64,000 bases of DNA from Sulfitobacter sp. F26169L (lineage in GTDB: Bacteria; Pseudomonadota; Alphaproteobacteria; Rhodobacterales; Rhodobacteraceae). Of this stretch, positions 16,143-26,648 are shown one piece after another; the first letter of the stretch is position 1, and each line of letters begins with the position of its first letter. The notes under the pieces are model-generated. The model searched no databases and had not been told where the DNA came from. It worked only from the letters and a program-made list of their open reading frames with translations. A program made the translations under genes and the position numbers. The stretch is taken from positions 193,501 to 257,500 of the forward strand of contig NZ_JAPMLP010000002.1 of assembly GCF_026410285.1 (NCBI RefSeq), in the 5' to 3' direction.

Positions 16143-18181
16143 CATCCAGCATCGTATTTGATCCGCTTGTTCCATGGCCCTTACTCGTCATGGTTGCCGT
16201 GATTGCCGGTCTTGGAGTGCTTTTGGCGCTGGTGCGCGGGTTGCGCGGCTGGGCGCTGCGCGGCTTGGCGGGGCTGGTGGTGCTGGCGGCCCTTTCCGGT
16301 CCGTCCTATCAACAGGAAGACCGCGCACCGCTGAGCGATATCGTTTTGATGCTGGAAGACGAAAGCGCCAGTCAGCGCCTTGGCGCGCGCGCCCTGCAGA
16401 CATCCGATGCCGCCGATGCCATGGCCGCCCACATCACCGCACGGCCCAACACCGAATTGCGGCGGATCACCATTCCCGACGGACAAGGTGACGCCGGAAC
16501 GCAGATGATGACGGCTCTCTCGGAAGCTCTGGCCGAAGAGCCGCGCGCGCGGGTTGCGGGCATTGTCGCCGTAACGGATGGCCGTGTGCATGACGCCGAC
16601 TTGCCCGTCGATCTGCCCGCACCTTTTCACGTTCTTTTAAGTGGTGAAGCGACAGATTGGGACCGCCGCCTGAGCGTTCTGGGCGCGCCTGCATTTGCCA
16701 TTATAGGCGAACCTGTGGTCCTGACCTTGCGCATTGATGATCTTGGCGCGGCCCCTGCCAGCGAGGGTTTTGCCGAGCTTGATATCTCTATTGACGCAGA
16801 CGCGCCGCAGCGGTTCCGTGTGCCAATTGGCGAAGACCTTGAGCTGCCCGTCACACTGCCGCACGGCGGTCGCAACGTGATCCGATTTTCCCTGCCCGAG
16901 GCCGAGGGCGAGCTGACCGACCGTAACAATTCCGCCGTGATCCAGATGAACGGCGTGCGCGACCGCCTGCGGGTGCTGCTGGTCAGCGGCCAACCCCACG
17001 CGGGCGGACGCACATGGCGCAACCTTTTGAAATCGGACAGCTCGGTTGATCTTGTACATTTCACCATTCTACGACCACCGGAAAAACAGGACGGCGTCCC
17101 GGTGTCGGAACTGTCGCTGATCGCGTTTCCCACGCGCGAATTGTTCATGGAGAAAATAGACGATTTCGATCTGATCATTTTTGACCGCTACAAACGGCGG
17201 GGTATTTTGCCTGCGCTCTATCTGGAAAACATCGCGAATTACGTGCGCAAGGGCGGTGCCGTTCTGGTATCCGCAGGGCCGGATTTTGCGAGCGCCGAAA
17301 GCCTCTATCGCACACCGTTGGGCGCAGTGCTGCCAGCGAACCCCACTGCGCGCGTGTTGGATGAACCCTATCTGCCGGTTGTATCCGATCTGGGGGATCG
17401 TCATCCGGTCACGTCCGGCCTACCGCAAAACGGCGAATGGGGCCGCTGGCTGCGACAGATTGATGTGACCACGACCTCCGGCAACGTCGTGATGACAGGT
17501 ATTGAAGACCGCCCCCTGCTGATCCTTGATCGTGTGGACGAAGGGCGCGTGGCGCTGCTCGCCTCAGATCATGCGTGGTTGTGGAACCGTGGCTATGAAG
17601 GCGGCGGGCCACAATTGGAACTGCTGCGCCGTCTGGCGCACTGGATGATGGGGGAGCCGGAACTGGAAGAAGAGGCACTGACCGCCACAGCCGAGGGCCA
17701 GACCATGCGGATTGAACGACGCACCCTGAGTGAGGATGTGCCGCCACTGACCATCACCGGCCCTGATGGAACAGTCACCGAATTGCCCCTGTCACCCGCA
17801 GGACCGGGCCGGTTCGAAACGGTTTTCGACGGGCCGCAGATCGGCCTTTACCGTCTGGAAAACGGCGAGCAGGTGAGTGTCATCGGTCTTGGCCCCTCGG
17901 CCCCGCGTGAGTTTGTAGAAACAATTGCAGACCCATCCGCGTTAGAGCCTGTTTTGAACGCTTTGCGAGGCGGGGTAACCCGTATCGAAGACGGGTTGCC
18001 GCGCTTGCGTAACGTGCGCGCAGGGCGTCCCGCAGCGGGGCGGGGATGGATCGGGCTTACCCCCCGTGCGGCCTATGAAACCCGTGATGTGCGCCAAACG
18101 CCGATACTGCCGGCATGGCTTGTCCTTTTGCTGAGTGCGGGATTGATCACTGCGGCATGGCTGCGCGAAGGGCGCAGATAG
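16139..18181 (+). CDS. membrane protein with glutamine-amidotransferase-like domain
   Basis: A protein of 680 residues with two N-terminal membrane helices (about 12-32 and 37-53), a long extracytoplasmic part and a C-terminal anchor (ILPAWLVLLLSAGLITAAWL). The middle, around residues 275-500, resembles the class I glutamine-amidotransferase-like fold found in MoxR operons (RDRLRVLLVSGQPHAGGRTW, then NYVRKGGAVLVSAGPDF), but I see no catalytic cysteine, so it is probably a binding fold. It closes the MoxR operon and overlaps the DUF4159 gene by ATGA. The function is unknown. Confidence 0.72.
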   Translation: MTSSIVFDPLVPWPLLVMVAVIAGLGVLLALVRGLRGWALRGLAGLVVLAALSGPSYQQEDRAPLSDIVLMLEDESASQRLGARALQTSDAADAMAAHITARPNTELRRITIPDGQGDAGTQMMTALSEALAEEPRARVAGIVAVTDGRVHDADLPVDLPAPFHVLLSGEATDWDRRLSVLGAPAFAIIGEPVVLTLRIDDLGAAPASEGFAELDISIDADAPQRFRVPIGEDLELPVTLPHGGRNVIRFSLPEAEGELTDRNNSAVIQMNGVRDRLRVLLVSGQPHAGGRTWRNLLKSDSSVDLVHFTILRPPEKQDGVPVSELSLIAFPTRELFMEKIDDFDLIIFDRYKRRGILPALYLENIANYVRKGGAVLVSAGPDFASAESLYRTPLGAVLPANPTARVLDEPYLPVVSDLGDRHPVTSGLPQNGEWGRWLRQIDVTTTSGNVVMTGIEDRPLLILDRVDEGRVALLASDHAWLWNRGYEGGGPQLELLRRLAHWMMGEPELEEEALTATAEGQTMRIERRTLSEDVPPLTITGPDGTVTELPLSPAGPGRFETVFDGPQIGLYRLENGEQVSVIGLGPSAPREFVETIADPSALEPVLNALRGGVTRIEDGLPRLRNVRAGRPAAGRGWIGLTPRAAYETRDVRQTPILPAWLVLLLSAGLITAAWLREGRR

Positions 18182-18189
18182 CTCCGGAG

Positions 18190-19101
18190 CTACAGCAGGA
18201 TATACGCCCAGAAGGGCAACACCATCAGCGACAGTACCACCTGCCATGTCATAACGTCAGCATAAAGATCGGCGTCACCGCCCATCTGTTTTGCCACGAT
18301 ATAGCCGTTGGACGCAGCGGGTGCTGCAAACACCAATACCCCTGCAAACACTTGCGCCGAAGGCAGGCCAAGAACAACGCCGAAGCCGACAAAGATACTT
18401 GACGCCAACACGGGCCGGACAAGCGCACCAAATCCGACACGCCAATCAAACCGTGCCATCCGCCGCAAGCTTATTCCCGCGCCCACAGCCATAAGCCCGA
18501 CACCCAGCGCGCCCCGCCCGATCATATCAAGAGTGTCTGCCAGCGACGCCGGAAGGGATATGCCCCCGAGATTCAGCGTCAGCCCGATAACGCATGCTTG
18601 CACCAGCGGATTGCGCATCAGCGTATTGAGGATTTTTGACACGCTTGCCTTGGAGGGGCCAAAGGACGCCAGCACAACAATGCAGGTGATGTTGATCAGC
18701 GGTATCAGGACCGCAATCGCCACGGCCATGATCGCGATGCCACCCGCCAAAAATTGTTCGGCTGCGGCAAGCGCCACGAAGGCATTCCATCGCACGCTGC
18801 TTTGAAAAAGCGAGGTGAACGCGGGGTTCCCCAGCCGCGCCTGTGGCATCATTCGCAAGGACAGCACCAGACCTGCAATCACCGCCAGAGTGCCAACCAG
18901 TGCAATGCCAAACCCGCCAAAGCGTTCAAGTGACAGATCGGAACGCGCAATCGCCAGGATCAGCGTTGCAGGGATAAGCCCGCGAAACGAAAGCGTCTCG
19001 ATCGCGGCCCAACTGCCGCGCGGAATGATCCCTGATTTCGCCAGCGCATAACCCGAAGCGATGATCAACAGAAGGGGAAGGGCGGAAATTGCAAGCGACA
19101 T
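18190..19101 (-). CDS. AEC family transporter (auxin efflux carrier type)
   Basis: An inner-membrane protein of 303 residues with about eight to ten hydrophobic helices in two halves joined by a polar loop. The N-terminus (ALPLLLIIASGYALAKSGII) and the C-terminal half (NLGGISLPASLADTLDMIGR) fit AEC/PF03547 permeases, which move organic acids or similar anions. Length is normal for the family; substrate unknown. It converges with the MoxR operon, with 8 bases between stops, and stands 27 bases downstream of pbpC on the same strand. Confidence 0.85.
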   Translation of the reverse strand: MSLAISALPLLLIIASGYALAKSGIIPRGSWAAIETLSFRGLIPATLILAIARSDLSLERFGGFGIALVGTLAVIAGLVLSLRMMPQARLGNPAFTSLFQSSVRWNAFVALAAAEQFLAGGIAIMAVAIAVLIPLINITCIVVLASFGPSKASVSKILNTLMRNPLVQACVIGLTLNLGGISLPASLADTLDMIGRGALGVGLMAVGAGISLRRMARFDWRVGFGALVRPVLASSIFVGFGVVLGLPSAQVFAGVLVFAAPAASNGYIVAKQMGGDADLYADVMTWQVVLSLMVLPFWAYILL

Positions 19102-19128
19102 CCGTGATCCCTGCCATCCGAACGGTGA

Positions 19129-21159
19129 TTAGTCCAGACGGATTTCAACGCTGCTGCTTTGCCCACGCGCATCCACAACCGATATCCGCGTGAAGCCTGC
19201 GGTCTTTAGCGGCAGTAAAACATCACGCCCCCGCAGATGCGTTATCATCGGCATACCGTCCACCAGCACAGTCATCGGCAGCTTGCCTGCTTGTACCTTT
19301 AACGGCACACCAAATCCGCTACGCTGCAGAACCGCACCATCGGGTGGGAAGGTCACGACAGGCCGATCCGGATCAGCAGCAAACACCGCCGCGCGGCTGC
19401 GAAACCGCTGCAATGGTTCCGGCAGATGCGCTGTACTTTGGATTAGCGTTTCCGGTGGCGGCGCGGGAAGCGGCGCGCGATCAGGTCCAATGCGGCCGAA
19501 GGCTTCAAACACCACCGGCGCGGCAAGCGCACCACCAAACGCACCCGGCACAGGTGTACCGTCCGGGCGGCCCAGCCAAACACCCACCACATGCTGCCCG
19601 TCAAAGCCAATGGCCCACGCGTCGCGATGCCCGTAAGATGTACCGGTCTTATAAGCGATCTGCCCTGCAACGGCGCCCGCCCCGTTGGGGGGTGCGATCC
19701 CCGACAGGATGTTTGACACCTGCCATGCCGCCACCGGCGAGATAAACTGTTTTGGCAGAGGTGATTTTTTCTGTCGCCGCGCGCTCAGCTGTCTTGCTTT
19801 TCCGCCTTGGGCAATACCGGCGTAAAGCTGAACCAGATCGTGCAAGCTTATCCCGACGCCGCCCAGCGCTATTGCCAACCCTGCCTGCCCCGATGGCAGT
19901 TGCGGGTCTGCCCCAGCGCGGCGCAGCCCGGACATCAGCCGCGCGGCCCCCAGTTCATGGGTCAACAACACGGGCGGGATATTCAGCGAAAGCACCAGCG
20001 CATCCCGCACGGTGAGCACTCCACGAAACCGGCCATCGAAATTCTGTGGTGCGTAGCCGCCGAAAGACACAGGCGCATCGTTGATCAAGGTATTGGGGTG
20101 CACCAAACCCTGATCAAAGGCGAGCCCGTAGACCAGGGGCTTGAGCGTTGATCCCGGTGAGCGTTTTGCCACCGTCATATCGACGAATCCCAACGCACCG
20201 TGTGTAGAGGAAAACGCAGGTGATCCGACATGTGCCAGAATTTCCCCCGTGCCGTGATCTGCGACAATAATCGCCGCAGACACGCCAGATGCCTGCCCGG
20301 CGACCGCACGCTGTGCCAATTCTTGCATGCGACGCTGAAGTTGTCTGTCTATTGTGGTGTCAAGGCGAAGTGCAGCAGGAGCGGAGTGGCGCAACGAAGC
20401 CGCCAGATGTGGAGCGTCTTGCGGGATTGTACGCATTGATTTCGGCACGTCGGGCTGACGCGCATCAGCAATTAAATCCAGACGGGACAAAACCCGATCC
20501 CGCGCGGCACGGGCTGTTTGGGGATGGCGGTCGGGTCGGCGCACTTCCGGCGCTTGCGGAAGGGCGATCAAAAGCGCCGCTTCGGCTTGGGTCAATCGTT
20601 GCGGCTCTTTGCCGAACCACGCGAGACTTGCAGCGCGCAAGCCTTCCACCGCACCACCGTAAGGCGCGTGATGTAAATACAGCGAGAGTATTTCAACTTT
20701 GCTCAACCGCCGCTCGAGCGCTAGCGCGACACGCATCTGCCGCAGCTTGCCTTTGAAACTTCCCGTGCCGGAGTTTTCCAGAAGACGCGCGACCTGCATC
20801 GTGAGGGTCGAGCCACCGGAAACGATTTCGCCATGCCAAGCAGCTTGTGCAGCTGCACGCAGCATCGCGCGCAGATCGACACCACCATGATTATGAAACC
20901 GTTTGTCTTCATAAGCGATCAGCATCGCGATGAATTGCGGGTCAGCCTGGTCGGGTTGCATCGCAAGGCGCATCCGCCCGCCCTCTACTGCGAAGGCGCG
21001 CAGCAAGGCACCGTCACGTGCGCGCACTTCAACTGCGACTTCTGACAGAATTGGCGGCAGCACAGTCTGTGCGACCCAATCATCCAGCCTGTCCCGCCCA
21101 TGCGCGGCGAGGCCAAGCAGCACAACTGCAACAGCCAGAAATGCGGCGATCCGTCTCAT
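19129..21159 (-). CDS. pbpC: penicillin-binding protein 1C
   Basis: A bifunctional peptidoglycan synthase-like protein of 676 residues. An N-terminal membrane helix is followed by a family 51 glycosyltransferase domain with EDKRFHNHGGVD (catalytic Glu84) and GGSTLTMQ. A transpeptidase domain follows, with SxxK at Ser337-Lys340 (PGSTLKP) and KTGTS near residue 500. A C-terminal BiPBP_C domain ends the protein. Its ATG overlaps the stop of the alpha-2-macroglobulin gene. This pairing is well known in bacteria, and the usual view is that PBP1C repairs the wall where the macroglobulin responds to attack. Confidence 0.95.
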   Translation of the reverse strand: MRRIAAFLAVAVVLLGLAAHGRDRLDDWVAQTVLPPILSEVAVEVRARDGALLRAFAVEGGRMRLAMQPDQADPQFIAMLIAYEDKRFHNHGGVDLRAMLRAAAQAAWHGEIVSGGSTLTMQVARLLENSGTGSFKGKLRQMRVALALERRLSKVEILSLYLHHAPYGGAVEGLRAASLAWFGKEPQRLTQAEAALLIALPQAPEVRRPDRHPQTARAARDRVLSRLDLIADARQPDVPKSMRTIPQDAPHLAASLRHSAPAALRLDTTIDRQLQRRMQELAQRAVAGQASGVSAAIIVADHGTGEILAHVGSPAFSSTHGALGFVDMTVAKRSPGSTLKPLVYGLAFDQGLVHPNTLINDAPVSFGGYAPQNFDGRFRGVLTVRDALVLSLNIPPVLLTHELGAARLMSGLRRAGADPQLPSGQAGLAIALGGVGISLHDLVQLYAGIAQGGKARQLSARRQKKSPLPKQFISPVAAWQVSNILSGIAPPNGAGAVAGQIAYKTGTSYGHRDAWAIGFDGQHVVGVWLGRPDGTPVPGAFGGALAAPVVFEAFGRIGPDRAPLPAPPPETLIQSTAHLPEPLQRFRSRAAVFAADPDRPVVTFPPDGAVLQRSGFGVPLKVQAGKLPMTVLVDGMPMITHLRGRDVLLPLKTAGFTRISVVDARGQSSSVEIRLD

Positions 21160-24100
21160 GGCGTGACGGTCAGGCGGCCTGTTGCTGTGTTGGCGCGATA
21201 CTCGGGGCGGTACATATCAGACACCATTGCAGCAGGGTGATGATACTCCCCCGGTGAGACAGCGCGCACGACATAGGCCAACTGAAACGCATCGCTGCCG
21301 CTGTGATCAACTGCCGCCAGAAAACGATCCGCGCGGAATTCGACGTTTTGCGGGTTGGCCGGTTTAATCCAGTCCAGCGCTTTGATGGATGCACTGTTCA
21401 ACAGGTTGGGATTGTCGATCTCGAACCCTCCGGGCAGTGGATCATCTATCATCAACCGTGCACCGATATCATCAAACGGCCTTATGTCCAGCACGGTCAC
21501 CCACCGCGTACCGGAGGCGACCGGCCCTGAGACCGCCTCTCCTTCCATCGTGAAATAGCGGCGCGTTAGGGCATAGCCATAGCCTCCCGCATCAGGTGCT
21601 ACCTCTGGCACGCCATAGGCGGTGAGCGTGATATCCGTGGGCGTATCAGACACGTTGCGGACCATCGTTGTTTGGGGATCGCGGTCGCTAAGCTTGCGCA
21701 CGAGCGGACCGCTGACCGGCGTGCCATCAACCTCCATCCCGCTGTTGCCCGCCGGGGCGACATCCAGCGCATGGGCGGCAAGCACAACCTGCGCCGCTTC
21801 CTGCGTCGACAGATTGCGGCTTGCCTGCATGGATTGTGCAAGCGCTTCCAGATTTACCTTCTCGCTGCCCGCTTCTGCGGCGAGTTTAAGAACCGCTGCG
21901 CGATCACGAAGGTCACTGCCAAAGTCGTCGCGCCATTGGTTGCGGTCTGTGGGGGTCAGCAGCAATGCGCCAGCGCGAGCAAACATTTTATCCGCCCGCA
22001 CGGGATCGCCATAAGCTGCCAGCGCCGCGCCAAGTTGTGCAGCAGCCATCGGGGTCGCGAATGCCGCGGCTTTGGTGTCGGCATAGTATCGCAAATCACC
22101 CATTTGCGCGGCACCGGCACGGGTCAGCACCAGCAGCGCATAAGCGATATCCTCGCCGCCCTTGTCAAAGTCAGGCGCAAAGTTGACACGGTTGCGCAGG
22201 TTATCCAGCGCCGATGATACCGCGCGCTGCGGCACCGGATGGCCCTGCGCCTGAGCGCGCCACAAGAAATCTGTCACATACGCGTCCAGCCAGAACGCCC
22301 CCGTATCGGGGTGCCACATGCCAAACGCACCGTTAGAGGCCTGTCGCGCCAGAACGCGGGCAATCCCCTCTGCGATCTTTTCATTGATCTCCGACGGGCT
22401 GCCGATACCGGCGCTTTGGGCCAGATCGCCAAGATACAGCAGCGGCAGGGATGCTGATGCAACCTGCTCGGTACAGCCATAGGGATAGCGATCAAGCTGG
22501 CGCAGCAGCCCCGGAACGTCAAACCGTGCCAATGGTCCGGCAGTCAACGTAGCGCTGGCGGTGCCTTCACGTAAACCGGACAGAACCGCATTATCGAACG
22601 TAAACGTCTCACCCGCGCCAAGCGAAAACCGTCTGGTTGTGGCAATCTCGGGATCATTGATGCGCACCGGAAGGGTCAGCACGCGCTGCAACACCGTGCC
22701 ATCCGGCGTGGTAAGTTGCACAGTGATCCGGTGATCACCAATTTCGCGGGCAACAAGGTCCAGCGGCAACCGCAATGTGCCGCTTTCGGTGATGTTCACC
22801 ACGGCAGGGACAGCCCCCATCGCGATGCCTGCATCCGCGAACACATCCAATTTCATCACACCGCTATCCCCGCGCGTGTGGACCATTTCCAGCAGCAAGC
22901 GGCTTGTGTCTTGCGGCGCCAGCAGGCGTGGCAGACTGGCGGTGATCACGACAGGATCGCGCGCGACCACGTCGCGGGTTGCGTTGCCCACGCCGCTCTC
23001 GCTCCACGCGACAGCCATCAGCCGGATTGTGCCGTTGAAAGCAGGACGCGTCACCTCAACCACCGCGCGGCCCTCGGCATCCACAGCGACCGGACCGCTG
23101 AAAAACGCCATCAGCGCTTCGGTAGGTGGTGGGGATTGCAACTGCGCCGACAGGGCTGCATCACCACCCGAACGGACGCTGCCCATGGCGCCGCTCAATC
23201 CATCAATCAATCGCCCATAAACATCCCGCAACCCGACACCCAGACGCCGCTGGCCAAAATAATGCGCAGACGGATCAGGCACCGCAAAATCTGTCAGGTT
23301 CAGGATACCGACATCAACCGCAGCCAGCGTGAGGTAGGCTGTCTCACCCTCGGCAATACCCGTAACCTGAACAGGAACGTGCAAGGTCGCTGCCTGCCCG
23401 TCAACTTCTCCTGCAGGATCCAGCGTAACGGTCAGTTGTTTTGCGGCGGGGCGCACAGCCGCATGGGCCAGTCCGAGGCTTCGCGCAGGATTAAGGTCCT
23501 GTTGTGCGTCCATCGGCCGGATCACAGAGGCGGTCACATAGGCGCTGCTGCCCCAGTCTTCGGTCACGGTAAGGGGGATGACCGTTTCACCGGCCTCCAC
23601 ACGCAGGCTTTGCTGTTCGATCACACGGTTCGACAACACCGCGATTTCTGCAACTCCGGACTCAGGTGCAACAACCCGCAGTTGGGCAGTATCGCCAACG
23701 CTGTATGTCTCACGGTCCAGCGATACAGCGAGGAAATCAGGCGTGGCCGACGCATCATCGCCACCGTACCAGCCCGATGCGACAGAAACCGAGGTTACCG
23801 CATAAGGTGCGCCCAGATGCTCTACCACCAGTTCGTACTGACCCCATTGTGTCGGCACGGACAGCGGCGTCGGCTGCTCTGACAGTGAAAGCTCGCCACT
23901 GTCTACACGGATGCGGCGGGTGATCGGCTCCCACGCCCAGCTTCCGCCGTTCTGATACCACTGGTATTGCGTATCGACGCGGTTAAAGGTCCAGCGCACA
24001 GGCATGTTTCCCTGCGTCGCAATCAGATCAAATTGCGCTTCTGCACCTTCGGACAGCACATCTTCAAACGCCGGCTTGATCCCGATGAGCGGCCCCTGCG

Positions 24101-26576
24101 GCACCAGCGTACGGGTCAGCCGCTGCTCGACAGGGCGGCCCGACCCTTCGGCAACGCGCGTTGTGATTGCCAGCTCCAGCGGCTGGCTGGGCAGTTCATC
24201 AACCTGTGGCATAATCAGGGACAATTGTGCCTGACCCTGCGCATCTGTTCGGACAGGATCGATATAGTTTGTTCGCGTGTCGAACCGTTCATCGTGGCGC
24301 CCGAACAAATAGTTTTGATAGGCGTCCAGACGGCGTGTGGTGCGTAGGCGCGCTTCGCCCTCAACAGCAAGGTCGGCAGCAGGTGCGCCGAACAGATAGC
24401 GCGCATCGACTTGCAGCGGCGGCGTATCGCCAAGTGCAAGCGGGGCATCGGGCAGCGTCAGATCAAATTCGATCCGGTCCGGCAGAAAGTCTTCGACAAG
24501 GATGGTCTGCGATGACAGCGGCCCCTCTGCGGGATCGGCAATAATGTCCAGACGCCACGCGCCACGCGGTGCCTGTGCGCCAATCGGCATGGCAAACACA
24601 TGCCCCCCCGCAACCGCATTTGCGGTTAACATGCGGCTGTATTCCGCACCGTCAGGGCGTTTCAGCACAGCAACCAGCGGCAATCCGTTAATTGCGCGCC
24701 CTTGGGTATCGCGGGTCAACACCGTTGCATATACGGTTTCTCCGACGCGATAGGCCCCCCTGTCGGTGGTGACAAACGTGTCAATCGGCGGGGCAGGCGG
24801 CCGGCCCTCGACGCCACGATCCGACAGGTCGAATTCAGGCTCGGTAAGCGACAGGAAAGCTGCATCCCCGTCAGGCTCCTGCGCCATCAACAAGGCAGGC
24901 GCCGCAGCCCCGCCGCCACGGGTCAACCCGCGGGGGAAATGTGCGCGGCCCTGCGCATCGGTCACCACCTCACCCAACACTGCGTTTGCGCGTGAGATCA
25001 GGCTGAGTGTCACACCGGCGAGCGCATCGGCACTGCCCAGACTGCGCACCGTGACGTGCAACCCGTCTGTGCCCGACATCGTGCTCAGACCCAGATCGGT
25101 CAGAATGAACCACTGGGTCGCTGCGGGATTGTCATAAGGATCAGCGCCTTTGATCCCCGCTGTCAGCGCGTAAATACCGGCCGGTTGATCTTTCAGCGCA
25201 TCACCCAGCGGCAGGCGGGTGGTCATTGCCGTATTCAGCGTATTTTGCACCTCGCCTGTACCGCTCCAGATATCCTGTGCAATCGTTGCGGCAAAGCGGT
25301 CCTCCTGATATTTGCTCAGCGGTTTGCCAAAATAACTGTCCTGCATCGCGCGCAGCAGGTTCCTGTCGCTGACACGGCGCAACTGTAGCTCGACACTGTC
25401 GGTGTTTACGGTTTCGACAGGCAGCGCCGCCTGCGTACTGCGCGGCAACACATATGCACGGCCAGAAAAGCGGACAGATGGGTCACGGTCACGCACATAC
25501 AGCGTGACTGGAACATCCTTGTGCAGAACTTCACCACTTGCGGCAGGCAGCCCTGCGCGGAAGGTTGCGGTATAACGCGCGCCATGGGAAACACCGTCGA
25601 TGCAGATTTCGCGCTCGCCCGCTTCTACCACCAACGAGGTGTTTTCCAGCCGCACAAAGGGTTCATAATCGGTGCCTGCCTGTAACAGCTTTTCAGAGAA
25701 CTCGGCGCAAATGCGTGGGCGGGCGCTGTTATTGTCCACACGGGTTTGCGTAATGCGAAAGCCGTATTTACCAATCGCGGTGTCCAGCGCTGCTTGCAAC
25801 TCCTCCCGCGGTTCCAGCGCTACCGCCAGGCGCAAGAGCGCGATCATCTCGCGGCCCTGCCCGTTTGCCTCCAGCGCGCGCGCCATCAGGTCAAGCGCGT
25901 TGACCTGTTCGGGCCGAGACTCCGCCCGTAGATAGGCATTGAGCGCTGCGGGAACAGCCTCACGCTGCAAGCGCTGCGCGAGATTGCGGGGTGTATCGCC
26001 GCGCGGCCGCAGGCCGAGCCATGCCAACTGCGCCCAAAGATCGCCGCGATCTGTCAACGCCACCGCACTGCCCGCCCAGCGCGCGGCGGAGGGGATATCA
26101 CCACGGGCAATCGCCGCGTTCATGGCAGAAACAGCATCCTCAACCGTGATATTGCCCGTCTGATAACGATCCGCGTTGGTTTGGACCAATTGCGCCGCTG
26201 CATCAAAATCGGAAGGTTTCAAAAAAATCATTTCGGCGCGCCGCTCTGCTGCAACAGCTTGGGCGACAGCGGGTGTGACCAGCTTTCGCGCGGATAGAGC
26301 GCCCTCGAAAAATTCGACCTGTGTTATCGCAGATTTGGGAAAACATGCGTTCGAGCGGGTATTGAACGTGAACGCCGTACAGGCAGATTGCGCAGTACAG
26401 GCACGCGCGCAGGCATCGCGCGTTGTTTCAAACAGCGGGCCGAGATCAGCGCCATAAAAATCGGCATCCTGCGTATAAACGTAGCGATGATCCGGCAGCG
26501 CCTGCTGCGCTTGCACACCTGCAACAGTCGCTGTCAGCCAGATCGCGACACCCGCCACCATTTGCATAACACGCAT
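21156..26576 (-). CDS. alpha-2-macroglobulin family protein with PAN domain
   Basis: A giant exported protein of 1806 residues. A signal peptide (cleavage probably after VQA, about residue 23) is followed by a cysteine-rich PAN/apple-type domain (about 25-90, with CARACTAQSACTAF), then the MG-like domains. The thioester motif is present as YGCTEQ (Cys about residue 1368), so it should trap attacking proteases covalently. E. coli YfhM is a lipoprotein, but here I see no lipobox Cys, which suggests a soluble or otherwise held periplasmic protein. It is the first gene of the pair with pbpC. The next gene upstream, a hybrid kinase, diverges from it. Confidence 0.93.
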   Translation of the reverse strand: MRVMQMVAGVAIWLTATVAGVQAQQALPDHRYVYTQDADFYGADLGPLFETTRDACARACTAQSACTAFTFNTRSNACFPKSAITQVEFFEGALSARKLVTPAVAQAVAAERRAEMIFLKPSDFDAAAQLVQTNADRYQTGNITVEDAVSAMNAAIARGDIPSAARWAGSAVALTDRGDLWAQLAWLGLRPRGDTPRNLAQRLQREAVPAALNAYLRAESRPEQVNALDLMARALEANGQGREMIALLRLAVALEPREELQAALDTAIGKYGFRITQTRVDNNSARPRICAEFSEKLLQAGTDYEPFVRLENTSLVVEAGEREICIDGVSHGARYTATFRAGLPAASGEVLHKDVPVTLYVRDRDPSVRFSGRAYVLPRSTQAALPVETVNTDSVELQLRRVSDRNLLRAMQDSYFGKPLSKYQEDRFAATIAQDIWSGTGEVQNTLNTAMTTRLPLGDALKDQPAGIYALTAGIKGADPYDNPAATQWFILTDLGLSTMSGTDGLHVTVRSLGSADALAGVTLSLISRANAVLGEVVTDAQGRAHFPRGLTRGGGAAAPALLMAQEPDGDAAFLSLTEPEFDLSDRGVEGRPPAPPIDTFVTTDRGAYRVGETVYATVLTRDTQGRAINGLPLVAVLKRPDGAEYSRMLTANAVAGGHVFAMPIGAQAPRGAWRLDIIADPAEGPLSSQTILVEDFLPDRIEFDLTLPDAPLALGDTPPLQVDARYLFGAPAADLAVEGEARLRTTRRLDAYQNYLFGRHDERFDTRTNYIDPVRTDAQGQAQLSLIMPQVDELPSQPLELAITTRVAEGSGRPVEQRLTRTLVPQGPLIGIKPAFEDVLSEGAEAQFDLIATQGNMPVRWTFNRVDTQYQWYQNGGSWAWEPITRRIRVDSGELSLSEQPTPLSVPTQWGQYELVVEHLGAPYAVTSVSVASGWYGGDDASATPDFLAVSLDRETYSVGDTAQLRVVAPESGVAEIAVLSNRVIEQQSLRVEAGETVIPLTVTEDWGSSAYVTASVIRPMDAQQDLNPARSLGLAHAAVRPAAKQLTVTLDPAGEVDGQAATLHVPVQVTGIAEGETAYLTLAAVDVGILNLTDFAVPDPSAHYFGQRRLGVGLRDVYGRLIDGLSGAMGSVRSGGDAALSAQLQSPPPTEALMAFFSGPVAVDAEGRAVVEVTRPAFNGTIRLMAVAWSESGVGNATRDVVARDPVVITASLPRLLAPQDTSRLLLEMVHTRGDSGVMKLDVFADAGIAMGAVPAVVNITESGTLRLPLDLVAREIGDHRITVQLTTPDGTVLQRVLTLPVRINDPEIATTRRFSLGAGETFTFDNAVLSGLREGTASATLTAGPLARFDVPGLLRQLDRYPYGCTEQVASASLPLLYLGDLAQSAGIGSPSEINEKIAEGIARVLARQASNGAFGMWHPDTGAFWLDAYVTDFLWRAQAQGHPVPQRAVSSALDNLRNRVNFAPDFDKGGEDIAYALLVLTRAGAAQMGDLRYYADTKAAAFATPMAAAQLGAALAAYGDPVRADKMFARAGALLLTPTDRNQWRDDFGSDLRDRAAVLKLAAEAGSEKVNLEALAQSMQASRNLSTQEAAQVVLAAHALDVAPAGNSGMEVDGTPVSGPLVRKLSDRDPQTTMVRNVSDTPTDITLTAYGVPEVAPDAGGYGYALTRRYFTMEGEAVSGPVASGTRWVTVLDIRPFDDIGARLMIDDPLPGGFEIDNPNLLNSASIKALDWIKPANPQNVEFRADRFLAAVDHSGSDAFQLAYVVRAVSPGEYHHPAAMVSDMYRPEYRANTATGRLTVTP

Positions 26577-26648
26577 GACAGAATCCCCTAATTTGCCAGT
26601 TATCGGCAGCGTGACACGCGGGACGGCAGACAGGCAAGGGTGCTGATG

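Noticed and set aside
22716..23882. 388-codon plus-strand frame inside the macroglobulin gene
   Set aside because: A long antisense shadow of a GC-rich gene; Arg/His/Gln-rich with no recognisable domain.
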